From positions 1-64,000 of the forward strand of contig JAHBXV010000002.1 of the NCBI GenBank assembly GCA_019636285.1: DNA of 64,000 bases. The letters are read 5' to 3'. The notes under the pieces were generated by a model, which saw only the letters and a list, made by a program, of their open reading frames with translations, searched no databases and was not told the DNA's origin. Each line of letters begins with the position of its first letter. The stretch's first letter is position 1. The translations under genes and the position numbers were made by a program. Source of the stretch: Planctomycetaceae bacterium (GTDB taxonomy: Bacteria; Planctomycetota; Planctomycetia; Planctomycetales; Planctomycetaceae). Below, in pieces: positions 16,632 through 23,343 of this stretch.

Positions 16632-16662
16632 TTGAACCACACTCCAAACTGAAGGGCATGTC
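16632..16662. other. attR-type junction of the 12-kb element
   Basis: Foreign DNA ending CACACTCC meets AAACTGAAGGGCATG, which encodes M-P-F-S of the portal on the minus strand. The A-run is shared with the left junction. Confidence 0.82.
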
Positions 16663-17637
16663 GAGCGCCTTCAGCGCGACCATAATCATCAGGCGGCTGA
16701 AATCCTGGAACTGCGTGCTCGGAGTGTTCGATTCCAGAAACTTGACGTCGTCGCCCCGGTTGAGATCCAGCTTCAAGGGACCACGGCCGAAGTCGACCTC
16801 ATAGCCCCGACTCGATTTCTTCGCGGCCTGGTCGCCGTCTTCATCCCCGTTGGCGTCTCGCAGAAACGCGATCGCGAACAGGTTCGAGATCTTTGCTTTC
16901 GCCTGGGCCAGGTCGAAGTTCTCGTACACGTCGGCCAGGTTGTTGAACGACGGCGCCAGCGGGCTGATGCCCCGGGTCTGGTCGAAGCGATCGAAATGGC
17001 CGAACAGATGCAACCGGCTCGCCGGCACATCCCGCTCGAACTCAAAGCCGCGTCCCCCACGAGCGCGACGGTGAATGGCATACGCGAGCGCCCGGCCGCC
17101 GCCGCGCACCACTTTCACCCCCTCGATCCACTCGGTTCCATCCGACGTCGACACGCGGGCGAGATCCGGATTGCGGATCCGGTCGCTCTCGATCCCCTGC
17201 ACGAATCCGTTGGCGAGCTTCAGCGTGCCGAAGTCGCCGTCGAGAACCTTGCGGGCCTCGGCCATGCGGATGTACTTGTCGAGACCGAACCGCGCGGAGG
17301 TCTCGAAGTTGGTCGTGCCAGACCACCAGCGCACGAGCTGCTCGCAGTCGGTATCGAATCCGTCGTCGCCGGTGCGGCTGTGGAAATTCGCCTCGCACAC
17401 GTAGTCCAGGTGCTTGCGCACCATCCAGCCGGCGATGGTGAAGTTCCGGACGATGTCGCGACCCTGGGCCTGCAGCTTCCGGCGGCCGCGGGTGGTCAGC
17501 GTCCGATCTTCCGACTCCAACTGTTCAGACGGCGCGCGTCGACGCCCCCGCGATTCTGTCGCGTGGTAGCCGAGGCTCGTCGCCGCCCTTCCCAGGAACT
17601 GGGCGCAGGCGTACCTGGATGACGCCAGCACGCCCAT
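16646..17637 (-). pseudogene. Portal protein, N-terminal fragment (cut by insertion)
   Basis: Residues 1-330 of a lambda-family portal protein are encoded here, ending ...MVALKALDMPFS at the junction. The frame then runs 111 codons into the insert before a stop at 16312, producing a chimaeric 441-residue reading. The missing portal C-terminus is at 4032-4469, and together they would make about 475 residues. The start at 17637 overlaps the end of the gpW-like gene, as expected for a phage head operon. Without the C-terminal stem the product cannot be a working portal, so packaging should fail while the insert stays in place. Confidence 0.88.
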
Positions 17638-17838
17638 TCAGCACGCTCCGTCCAGGAGAATCGTTGCCGCCAGCGGCCGAAGCCCCTGCGTCGCGTCATC
17701 CAGCTTTTTCAGCCGGGCCAATTCGCGCCGCAGCGTGTCGTGGTCATAGACCACGGTCAACCCTTCCACGACGGTCTGCTTGACCCCCAGCCGGAGGATC
17801 TCTTCGATTTCCGCGATCGCTTCGCTGTGGTTGGCCAT
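17638..17838 (-). CDS. gpW-like head-tail joining protein
   Basis: The 66-residue protein has the gpW pattern: an N-terminal helix (AIAEIEEILRLG), the hairpin VKQTVVEGLTVVYD, and a second helix LRRELARLKKLDD. In lambda, gpW joins the portal ring and is encoded between terminase and portal, exactly as here. The ATG at 17838 follows GGGGAGAAG, and the stop abuts the portal start. The frame is open further upstream but that part is not coding. Confidence 0.72.
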   Translation of the reverse strand: MANHSEAIAEIEEILRLGVKQTVVEGLTVVYDHDTLRRELARLKKLDDATQGLRPLAATILLDGAC

Positions 17839-17939
17839 GCCGGACTTCTCCCCGCGCGTCGCATGTACTGGCGAACTTCTGACACCATCCCGCCCAGCCC
17901 ACGGCCGATCCCGCAAGATGGGATATTCGGTTTGAGTAT

Positions 17940-18215
17940 TTATTCCGGTTCGAGCTCGAACGACTTGTCGAAACGGTGCTGGCCGCAGGCCTCGCAGCGA
18001 CACCGCCGCCAGACGATCCGGTTGTAGGGTCGCCCCTCGTGCTCGCCCATTTGGACGACCGTATTTCGCCCGAAATACGCGCTCCTCGACGTGCTCCCGC
18101 ACTGGCGGCAGCGGGTCGGCGCGGACTCGACTTCGTCGTACTCGCGGTTCGTCGCACCGGCCGGTCGACCAGCGGCCGAGGGCTTGGGACGGGGGGCGGG
18201 TTTCTTGGCGGACAT
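17940..18215 (-). CDS. Small phage zinc-ribbon protein
   Basis: The 91-residue protein starts with a Lys/Pro/Ala-rich tail (MSAKKPAPRPKPSAAGRP) and has two Cys pairs, CRQCGS and CRCEACGQ, separated by about 35 residues. This suggests a zinc ribbon that binds DNA or a partner. It lies 9 bases after terminase. Palindromic site 5 lies inside its coding sequence (encoding YFGRN). Small zinc proteins next to the terminase are common in phages, but I cannot name this one. Confidence 0.65.
   Translation of the reverse strand: MSAKKPAPRPKPSAAGRPAGATNREYDEVESAPTRCRQCGSTSRSAYFGRNTVVQMGEHEGRPYNRIVWRRCRCEACGQHRFDKSFELEPE
18063..18076. repeat. Palindromic site 5, ATTTCGCCCGAAAT
   Basis: This copy lies inside the small zinc-ribbon gene of the prophage. 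Centre CC; flanks accgt and acgcg. Confidence 0.85.
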
Positions 18216-18224
18216 GGGCTTCCC

Positions 18225-20324
18225 TTACAGCTCGAGGTAACTGACGGACGGTGGTTCGACGGCGAGAGGGGCGGCGGGTTCCTGGGCCTGGATGAGCCGC
18301 GACCGGTTCTCAATCTTGCAGCCGAGTTCGGACGCTCCGACCGCGCAGCCCACCACGCAATCGAACCAGTGGTTGTCGGGTTTCGCCGTCGGCAGCGACC
18401 AGATGTCGACGCTGCGGACGCCGCTCGATTTCCGCTCGCGGGTCTCGGCGGTCAGGTGCTGGGCGAACAACCGGTGGATGTGTGGCGGCGACTGGAACAG
18501 GGAGAGGCTGTGATCTTCGGCCGGGTCCATGCTCAGGGCTTCATGCACGAAGCTCTTCCAGTAGTTGACGTCGGTCACGAGATAGCGGATCCCGCGCTTG
18601 CCGGTCTTCCGGAACCAGTGATGGCCACCGCGCTCTCCCTCGCCGGCGGGCCACTCCGACATCGGCTTGTGTTTCTCGCTGATCCCCTTTCCGTGCGCCG
18701 GTCGAATCAGGTGCGAGAACGGGCTTTCACGGCAGGCGGCATACACCGTGTCCATGGCCTGACCGTAGCCGGCGTCGACCAGGATCCGCTCCGGCCGCAG
18801 CTCGATCGCGTCGTCCCGCTTGTAGGCTTGGGACGCCAGCTCGGGCAGCAGCGTGTCGAGGGCCTTGCGGATCGCGGGCAGGATGTTCCGCAGCTTGGTC
18901 GCTTTCTTGATCGTGGGGTCGGCCGCTCGCAGCGTGAACTGCCCCTTCGTCTGCTTCGGCCATGTGCCATAGCTCAGCACGCCACCGGTGAAGTCGTCGT
19001 CCCACCAGCACACCGCCCAGAACAGCAGCCGATCGTGGACGTCGACCATCGCCGTCAGTCGCTGGGCTCGCAGCGGCACGCGACCGCGCGCCAACGGATT
19101 GACCTTGCGGGCGACCTGGTCCGCCGTCGGCAACGGATCGATCTCGGTGGCCGCGACGAGGGGTTCGTTCTGGTACTCGGAGGCGAAGGCTTCCGGATCC
19201 AGGAAGTACAGGTTCATCGCGGACTGCAGAGCGGTGACGTCGCACGGCCGTTTCCGCTCGGGCCAGGCGACGATGGCCCCTTCCTCCAGCTCTTTGCGGT
19301 GCTTGCGGTAGAACGCATTCGCCGCCTTCTGCACCTGCTCCGGCGTGGCGTCGCGGGCCAGCAGATCCGCGACCAGCTCGCGATATTCCTCCCAGCGGGC
19401 CATGTGTTTGGGCATGGCATACAGCAGCTTCTTCCGTTCCCCCTGCCAGTCGGGATGCGTGGCGCGGTTCAGCATCCGATCAGCCAGGTCATTCGGCTGG
19501 ATCACGGTGCAGGTCATGAGCGCGGCGACGCTCTTCCCTGGGCCAGCCAGGCCCAGCACGTCGGCGGCGACGATCTGCTCGCGGGCGTTGGTCTGATTCT
19601 CGCTGCGAGCGCTGTCGCGGGTCTGCGGGTCATCCAGGAGGACCAGCGTCGGGCGTTCCACTTCGCCGTCCGGCCTCAGGTAGTTCGCCCCGCGCACGGC
19701 CGACTTGATGGCTCCCGTCTTGACGATGGCCCCGGAGCCGGCGGCATCCGGAATCGTCGCGAAGACCACCGCCCGTTTCCCCCACACGATCTTCGTCGGG
19801 ACGCCCCGAAAGGTCTGACCCTTGGCGCGATTGGCGATTCCCTCAAGCCGCCGGCAGGGGATGCAGACCTCGGGGAAGTCGGCGAGCAGCAACTCGTTGG
19901 TTTCGAGCTCGGTCTTGATCTTGTCGATCGACTCGTCGGCCTTCTCCTTGTTCGCGCCGATCAGCATCGCGAACCGGTGATGGCCGTAGAGCACCGCCCA
20001 CAGGATGGCCCGTTCGCAGACCGTGGTCTTGCCGCTGCCGCGCGGCATGGCCATTGCGAACAGCCCCCCGGACAACACCGCCTGCTTCACTTTGGCGATG
20101 ATCGATTCGTGATCCTTCGACCATTTGAGCGGGAACGCCTTGGGGAAGTAGGTCAGCAGAAACTTGCCGAGATCCTGCTTCGCGGCGGACCGGCGTTTCG
20201 GGTTGGCGACCGGCGGGAGTTCCGGGATGGCGCGACCGGCTGCCGACAGCGCGGCCTGCCTCGCGGCGGCGTCGCGCTTGTGCCGTTCGTACGAATCGTC
20301 GCCCGGGTCGCCGGTCTTGCTCAA
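18225..20324 (-). CDS. Terminase large subunit
   Basis: The 699-residue protein has Walker A at 93-100 (MPRGSGKT), a Walker B-like TLVLLDDPQT and a C-terminal nuclease half with Asp-bearing strands (MVDVHDRLLFWAV, ILVDAGYGQAMD, DNHWFDCVVG). This is the large-terminase plan, of the long GpA-like kind. It packages DNA into the prohead through the portal. It is encoded just before the zinc-ribbon, gpW-like and portal genes. No separate small terminase is obvious upstream, where a Gam-like gene sits instead. Confidence 0.87.
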   Translation of the reverse strand: MSKTGDPGDDSYERHKRDAAARQAALSAAGRAIPELPPVANPKRRSAAKQDLGKFLLTYFPKAFPLKWSKDHESIIAKVKQAVLSGGLFAMAMPRGSGKTTVCERAILWAVLYGHHRFAMLIGANKEKADESIDKIKTELETNELLLADFPEVCIPCRRLEGIANRAKGQTFRGVPTKIVWGKRAVVFATIPDAAGSGAIVKTGAIKSAVRGANYLRPDGEVERPTLVLLDDPQTRDSARSENQTNAREQIVAADVLGLAGPGKSVAALMTCTVIQPNDLADRMLNRATHPDWQGERKKLLYAMPKHMARWEEYRELVADLLARDATPEQVQKAANAFYRKHRKELEEGAIVAWPERKRPCDVTALQSAMNLYFLDPEAFASEYQNEPLVAATEIDPLPTADQVARKVNPLARGRVPLRAQRLTAMVDVHDRLLFWAVCWWDDDFTGGVLSYGTWPKQTKGQFTLRAADPTIKKATKLRNILPAIRKALDTLLPELASQAYKRDDAIELRPERILVDAGYGQAMDTVYAACRESPFSHLIRPAHGKGISEKHKPMSEWPAGEGERGGHHWFRKTGKRGIRYLVTDVNYWKSFVHEALSMDPAEDHSLSLFQSPPHIHRLFAQHLTAETRERKSSGVRSVDIWSLPTAKPDNHWFDCVVGCAVGASELGCKIENRSRLIQAQEPAAPLAVEPPSVSYLEL

Positions 20325-20341
20325 TCGCGCCCCATCCCGAC

Positions 20342-20418
20342 TGAAAGAAAGTGTGTGCTTCCCAGCGACTGTTCCCGTTGGGGGTGTCTGGCGACCCGGC
20401 GGGGAAGTACCTACCGGG
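20342..20418 (+). repeat. 77-bp dispersed repeat, copy B
   Basis: This matches copy A (16222-16298) in inverted orientation. It fills the gap between the Gam-like gene and terminase, so it may carry a promoter or processing signal for the packaging operon. The function is not evident. Confidence 0.8.
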
Positions 20419-20443
20419 CCGCCGTCGGCGTGGTCGGGGCGGG

Positions 20444-21070
20444 TCAGCCGACCGGCGCCGTCACCTCGACGGCCGCCGGTTCGATGACGAACTCGTCGCG
20501 CTCGGTCTCGACCGAAAGCCCGACGCTCTTCAGCGTTTGTTGCTGCCGCTTTCCTTCGGCCCAGGCCTTCTTGATCGAGACCTTGTCGAGTTCCGGTTTC
20601 AGGCGAATCAGCCTTCCCAGCGTCAAGGAACCGAGCACGGTGAGCAGCAGTTTCGAGAGCAGCGACTGCAACTTGGCCCGCTTGTCGATCGACGACATGA
20701 CCGATTTCTCGGTTTCACCAGTGGCGAACGCGACGGCAGCCGGAGCCTTGCGAGTACCGATCCGGCCATGGGAGAGTTCGAGGGTCTTCGCGCCCTCCGG
20801 AAGATGGCTGGCGAGATGCTCTCGACACCAGTCTTCAAGCCGCGTTCGCAGAGCGGCTGCTCGATCAGCGAACGTGATCCGTTGGCCACCGATGTCGACC
20901 GCCAGTTTCTCGCAGGCGGTCTGCTTCAATTGCTCGATCGCCGATTTCGTGCGGGCGTCGACGGCGGCGGACTGTTGCGTCAGCCAGCCGAGTTCGTGCA
21001 GCGCGGCGTTGACGTCGTCGAGGGTTGTGATGGCACTGTCGACACCGAGGGCGTTGGGTCGCTGCGTCAC
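20444..21070 (-). CDS. Gam-like host-nuclease inhibitor
   Basis: The 208-residue protein has the coiled-coil plan of Mu Gam: DDVNAALHELGWLTQQSAAVDARTKSAIEQLKQ helices, then LRTRLEDWCREHLASHLPEGAKTLELSHGRIGTR with the family's late T-LELxxGxIGxR motif. Gam binds DNA ends and blocks exonucleases. A GTG start at 21070 follows AGGAG and is chosen over a longer frame whose first 56 residues look non-coding. A C-terminal extension (about 130-208) goes beyond usual Gam and is of unknown role. Confidence 0.7.
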   Translation of the reverse strand: MTQRPNALGVDSAITTLDDVNAALHELGWLTQQSAAVDARTKSAIEQLKQTACEKLAVDIGGQRITFADRAAALRTRLEDWCREHLASHLPEGAKTLELSHGRIGTRKAPAAVAFATGETEKSVMSSIDKRAKLQSLLSKLLLTVLGSLTLGRLIRLKPELDKVSIKKAWAEGKRQQQTLKSVGLSVETERDEFVIEPAAVEVTAPVG

Positions 21071-21102
21071 GGAAGGGGCTCCTGATTGAGCGGCCGCGAA
21101 CA

Positions 21103-21231
21103 GACCAGGGAGGGTGCAGCAAGGCGACAAGCGGTGAAGGTGGGTGGAGTCGCGCTGACCGTCCCTGGTCTTGCTCGGGAGTGGTGGGAAAGAGTATGAC
21201 CGCGGGCCAACGTCCCTGTTGCCCGCGGTCA
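21103..21231. other. Intergenic stretch with a perfect 11-bp hairpin
   Basis: The gap upstream of the Gam-like gene (21071-21304) holds TGACCGCGGGC and GCCCGCGGTCA (21197-21231) and a looser 9-bp inverted pair GACCAGGGA/TCCCTGGTC (21103 and 21162). The promoters of the minus-strand packaging operon and the plus-strand small genes should both lie here. I see no clear -35/-10 pair. Confidence 0.5.
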
Positions 21232-21304
21232 CTCGCATAGCCGATCGACGGGTTTATCCAGCACAGCCCACGCGCGGGTTGTCAACCGGAATTCGAGGGA
21301 CGAA

Positions 21305-21481
21305 ATGCAGGACGCAGCCCCCAGGCGATCGAAGAAGATCACGATCCGTGTCACCGAGGCGGAGTTTCACGCCATTCGAAAAGCTGCCTATCGAGGCAAA
21401 CACCAGCAGCTCGGCGCGCTGCTTTATGACTGGATCGCGGCGCGTTTAAAGCGTCTGGCGAATGAGGTTGAAACACCTTGA
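21305..21481 (+). CDS. Small ribbon-helix-helix-like protein
   Basis: The 58-residue product MQDAAPRRSKKITIRVTEAE... starts after GAGGGACG. The segment KITIRVTEAEFHAIRKAAYRG followed by LGALLYDWIAARL has the strand-helix-helix order of a CopG/Arc-type DNA binder. It is divergent from the Gam gene, so it could regulate the packaging operon. It is short, so confidence is moderate. Confidence 0.55.
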   Translation: MQDAAPRRSKKITIRVTEAEFHAIRKAAYRGKHQQLGALLYDWIAARLKRLANEVETP

Positions 21482-21615
21482 ACTCGCGAGACCCGCATTC
21501 TCGCGACGAACGGATCGAGCAGGCCATCCGCGGCGTCTTCGCCGTGCTGTTTGCCTGCGTGCCGATCATCATGGCCGCTGGCGTGCTCGTCTACTTCCTG
21601 GTGCTCAGGCAGTAG
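21478..21615 (+). CDS. 45-residue single-span membrane protein
   Basis: A TTG start at 21478 overlaps the stop of the preceding small gene. The product has a polar N-terminus (NSRDPHSRDERIEQAIRG) and a membrane helix (VFAVLFACVPIIMAAGVLVY). The tight overlap, the terminator right after it and the protein-like composition suggest a real, coupled gene. The function is unknown. Confidence 0.4.
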   Translation: MNSRDPHSRDERIEQAIRGVFAVLFACVPIIMAAGVLVYFLVLRQ

Positions 21616-21629
21616 GTTCCCCCGAAACG

Positions 21630-21664
21630 CGAACACCCCCGGCCGATCGGACCGGGGGTGTTCG
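21630..21664. terminator. Bidirectional-type hairpin terminator
   Basis: CGAACACCCCCGG and CCGGGGGTGTTCG pair perfectly over 13 bp with a 9-base loop. It lies between the converging plus-strand small genes and the minus-strand antitoxin-like gene and could serve both. Confidence 0.7.
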
Positions 21665-21675
21665 TTGCACGAATT

Positions 21676-21689
21676 ATTTCGGCCGAAAT
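21676..21689. repeat. Palindromic site 6, ATTTCGGCCGAAAT
   Basis: Fully symmetric copy whose last base is part of the stop codon of the antitoxin-like gene. Flanks gaatt and cagcc. Confidence 0.88.
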
Positions 21690-22015
21690 CAGCCGCGTGC
21701 CGTGGCCACGAGTTCGAGCTTCAGCGCGCTGGCCAGCCGGTCAAACACGTCGCTGGGCAGCGTCCCGCCAGCCAGGAACGGTCCAACCGTCTCCCAGTCC
21801 GTGCGCGCGTCGGCAAGCAGTCGCGGCAGCGTGATTCGCTGATGATGGGCGCTCCGAATCGCACGCCGCAGTTGTCCGCTGACGCTCGGTTCCGCCGCCG
21901 CGCGGTCCGCTTCGTCCAGGTGCTCCTTGATGGCCGGCCAATTGCCTTCGATCTCGGCGACCTGCTCTTCCCAGGCCGCCGCTTCTTCCGGCGTGAGGGT
22001 GATCGTTCGGTCCAT
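21689..22015 (-). CDS. Antitoxin-like partner of a BrnT/RelE-like protein
   Basis: The 108-residue protein begins with an acidic, helical part (LTPEEAAAWEEQVAEIEG). It ends with LPRLLADARTDWETVGPFLAGGTLPSDVFDRLASALKLEL, which resembles the helix-turn-helix end of XRE-type antitoxins. It starts one base after the stop of the small toxin-like gene. Toxin first, antitoxin second with an HTH is known for several type II systems. The call rests on this arrangement and pattern, not on a firm family match. Confidence 0.5.
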   Translation of the reverse strand: MDRTITLTPEEAAAWEEQVAEIEGNWPAIKEHLDEADRAAAEPSVSGQLRRAIRSAHHQRITLPRLLADARTDWETVGPFLAGGTLPSDVFDRLASALKLELVATARG

Positions 22016-22016
22016 G

Positions 22017-22262
22017 TTAGAAATCCTTGTCGGGGGTGAAGGCAGTGATCGGCCGCACCGTGATGTCGTCTTCGAACACGAAGACGACCACCAGATAACG
22101 GCCCGTCGAGACATAGCCGCGAACGAGAGGCAAGCCGGTCGAGTCGCTGGATTCGATGAAGTCCGCGTCCAGCAAAAGTTCCCGGACTTCATCGACAGTG
22201 ATGCCGCGTTCGTCGATTTTGGCCAGGAACTTGGTCGTCCAGATGAAGTCGTACCAGGCCAT
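22017..22262 (-). CDS. BrnT/DUF4258-like small toxin candidate
   Basis: The 81-residue protein reads KIDERGITVDEVRELLLDA, then GYVSTGRYLVVVFVFEDDITVRPITAF. This is the order seen in BrnT-like and DUF4258 proteins (an H/RGIT-EEV-ELL helix, then strands ending in PITA). It is transcribed leftwards together with the antitoxin-like gene, and divergently from a ribbon-helix-helix protein. The catalytic residues of BrnT are not all evident, so toxicity is uncertain. Confidence 0.5.
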   Translation of the reverse strand: MAWYDFIWTTKFLAKIDERGITVDEVRELLLDADFIESSDSTGLPLVRGYVSTGRYLVVVFVFEDDITVRPITAFTPDKDF

Positions 22263-22350
22263 TGTCGTCTCTCCCGTTCGTCCGTCGCAACACCGCGTTG
22301 CGTTCGTTTGATTGTGTGTGTATATTATCGGCCACACGGGAGGACGTCAA

Positions 22351-22572
22351 TTGAAAAAGAACACAAAAAATCAAATCCCCGAAAAGCCGGGTCGCGGCGG
22401 AAAACGGCCGGGGGCCGGACGGCCGATGACCGGACATGTGCGCGCGAACTACTCGCTTCCGCCGGATCTGGTCGACGGGCTCCGCCAGGCGGCGGAAGCG
22501 GACGGCACAACGGCATCCGCGTTGCTCGCGGAGTTCCTGCGGGAGGGATTGTCCCGGCGTTCAGCCGGTTGA
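22351..22572 (+). CDS. Ribbon-helix-helix (CopG-type) regulator
   Basis: A TTG start at 22351 follows GGGAGGACG at good spacing; earlier in-frame starts lie in the promoter region. The 73-residue product has a basic Gly-rich N-terminus (GRGGKRPGAGRPMTG) and a CopG-like part (VRANYSLPPDLVDGLRQAAE...TTASALLAEFL). It is divergent from the toxin-like gene. An A/T-rich stretch between them (TGTGTATATTATC) is a likely promoter, so it may regulate that pair. Confidence 0.6.
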   Translation: MKKNTKNQIPEKPGRGGKRPGAGRPMTGHVRANYSLPPDLVDGLRQAAEADGTTASALLAEFLREGLSRRSAG

Positions 22573-22617
22573 AATGAAGATGTGCTGCACAACTTCACTT
22601 TCGCGGAACGATCGATG

Positions 22618-22824
22618 CTAGATCCAGACTTCCGCGATCGCCAGATCGTCGTCGCCCATCCGGCCGAGGTTGTAGAGACGGCTACCACGGGGGAGCAGAG
22701 CGCGAACGTCCTCGATCGACGTGCCACGCGCGACCAGCTCGCCGGGTTGGTTCCAGTGGAACTTGCGGCACACGAATTCGTCGGGGTAGTCCCGCGGGTG
22801 ATCGTAGATCACGAAGAAGTCCAT
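22618..22824 (-). CDS. Small phage protein, unknown
   Basis: The 68-residue product MDFFVIYDHPRDYPDEFVCR... is a compact alpha/beta sequence. The pattern DYPDEFVCRKFHWN...TSIEDVRALLPRGSRLYNLGRM occurs in small proteins on many mobile elements, but I know no function. It overlaps the previous small gene, and GGGTGAG serves as a weak ribosome-binding site. Confidence 0.5.
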   Translation of the reverse strand: MDFFVIYDHPRDYPDEFVCRKFHWNQPGELVARGTSIEDVRALLPRGSRLYNLGRMGDDDLAIAEVWI

Positions 22825-22828
22825 CGGC

Positions 22829-23047
22829 TCACCCGCCAAACAGCGCCTGCTGCAGATCGAGGTCCTCGATCGCCGTCGGCGTGATGCCCCGCCGCTTCGC
22901 CTTCTGCAGGATCTCCTCGCAGCGACCGACGTCGACTGCCGGCCCGCCGGTGATCAGGCCGAATTTCCGGGCCGAGTCGATCAGGAGCGCGACGTTCGCC
23001 ATGTCGGCCGCTTCTTTCCATTCCGCTTTTGTCCTTGGTTCCCGCAT
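22829..23047 (-). CDS. Small phage protein, unknown
   Basis: The 72-residue, largely helical product begins MREPRTKAEWKEAADMANVA. The start at 23047 follows AAAGGAAC. It forms a two-gene unit with the following gene (gap of 4 bases). No family is recognised. Confidence 0.5.
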   Translation of the reverse strand: MREPRTKAEWKEAADMANVALLIDSARKFGLITGGPAVDVGRCEEILQKAKRRGITPTAIEDLDLQQALFGG

Positions 23048-23145
23048 TCGATCAGTTCCTTTCTGTGAAACCTCGCTCCAGCGCAACCCCGCCGGCATGG
23101 CAGGTGGCGGAAACGCCAGACGTGTCATTCAGCAAGGGGAAAAAG

Positions 23146-23343
23146 ATGCTCGCGTGGTTGATTTCTTGGCGGGACCTGCTCGTGAAAATCGCTGGATTCG
23201 CCGTAAAGCTGTGGGCTCTTTGGAAACAGACGCGCAACATGGACGAGAAAAAATCTGGATTGAATCAAACGATCATGATTAACGCCGAGACCGTGAACGT
23301 GAACGTGTTTAACGTCAACATCTACACGTCTTCACGTCAGTGA
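23146..23343 (+). CDS. 65-residue plus-strand protein with one amphipathic or membrane helix
   Basis: The ATG at 23146 follows AAGGGGAAAAAG. The sequence LAWLISWRDLLVKIAGFAVKLWALW looks like an amphipathic or membrane helix, followed by a polar, Asn/Val-alternating tail (INAETVNVNVFNVNIYTS). Its end overlaps the end of the ParB-like gene by 12 bases in convergent orientation. The family is unknown; small size keeps confidence moderate. Confidence 0.45.
   Translation: MLAWLISWRDLLVKIAGFAVKLWALWKQTRNMDEKKSGLNQTIMINAETVNVNVFNVNIYTSSRQ

Larger units (their letters stand above)
4468..16645. mobile_element. 12.2-kb serine-recombinase element inserted in the portal gene
   Basis: The two ends are defined by the interrupted portal reading frame. 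The length is 12,178 bp if the shared core is the dinucleotide AA. One end carries a large serine recombinase, the other a helix-turn-helix protein and a terminator. Between them are HNH and DUF3102-like genes, a tandem tyrosine recombinase, an AAA ATPase/subtilase pair and a plus-strand membrane protein. The predicted circular junction reads CACTCC-AA-GGAGGT, an inverted repeat around the AA core, as expected of a serine-recombinase attP. The other in-frame solution for the A-run would give a five-A attP and drop one Phe from the portal. Confidence 0.87.

Noticed and set aside
4542-16645. The insert as an ordinary transposon or IS
   Set aside because: There is no DDE transposase, no terminal inverted repeat of IS type and no target duplication beyond the A-run; a serine recombinase explains the junctions.
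17976-21089. A 1037-codon open frame on the plus strand
   Set aside because: It is the mirror of the terminase and Gam-like genes in high-GC DNA. It has no ribosome-binding site and a composition dominated by Arg, Gly, Val and Asp.
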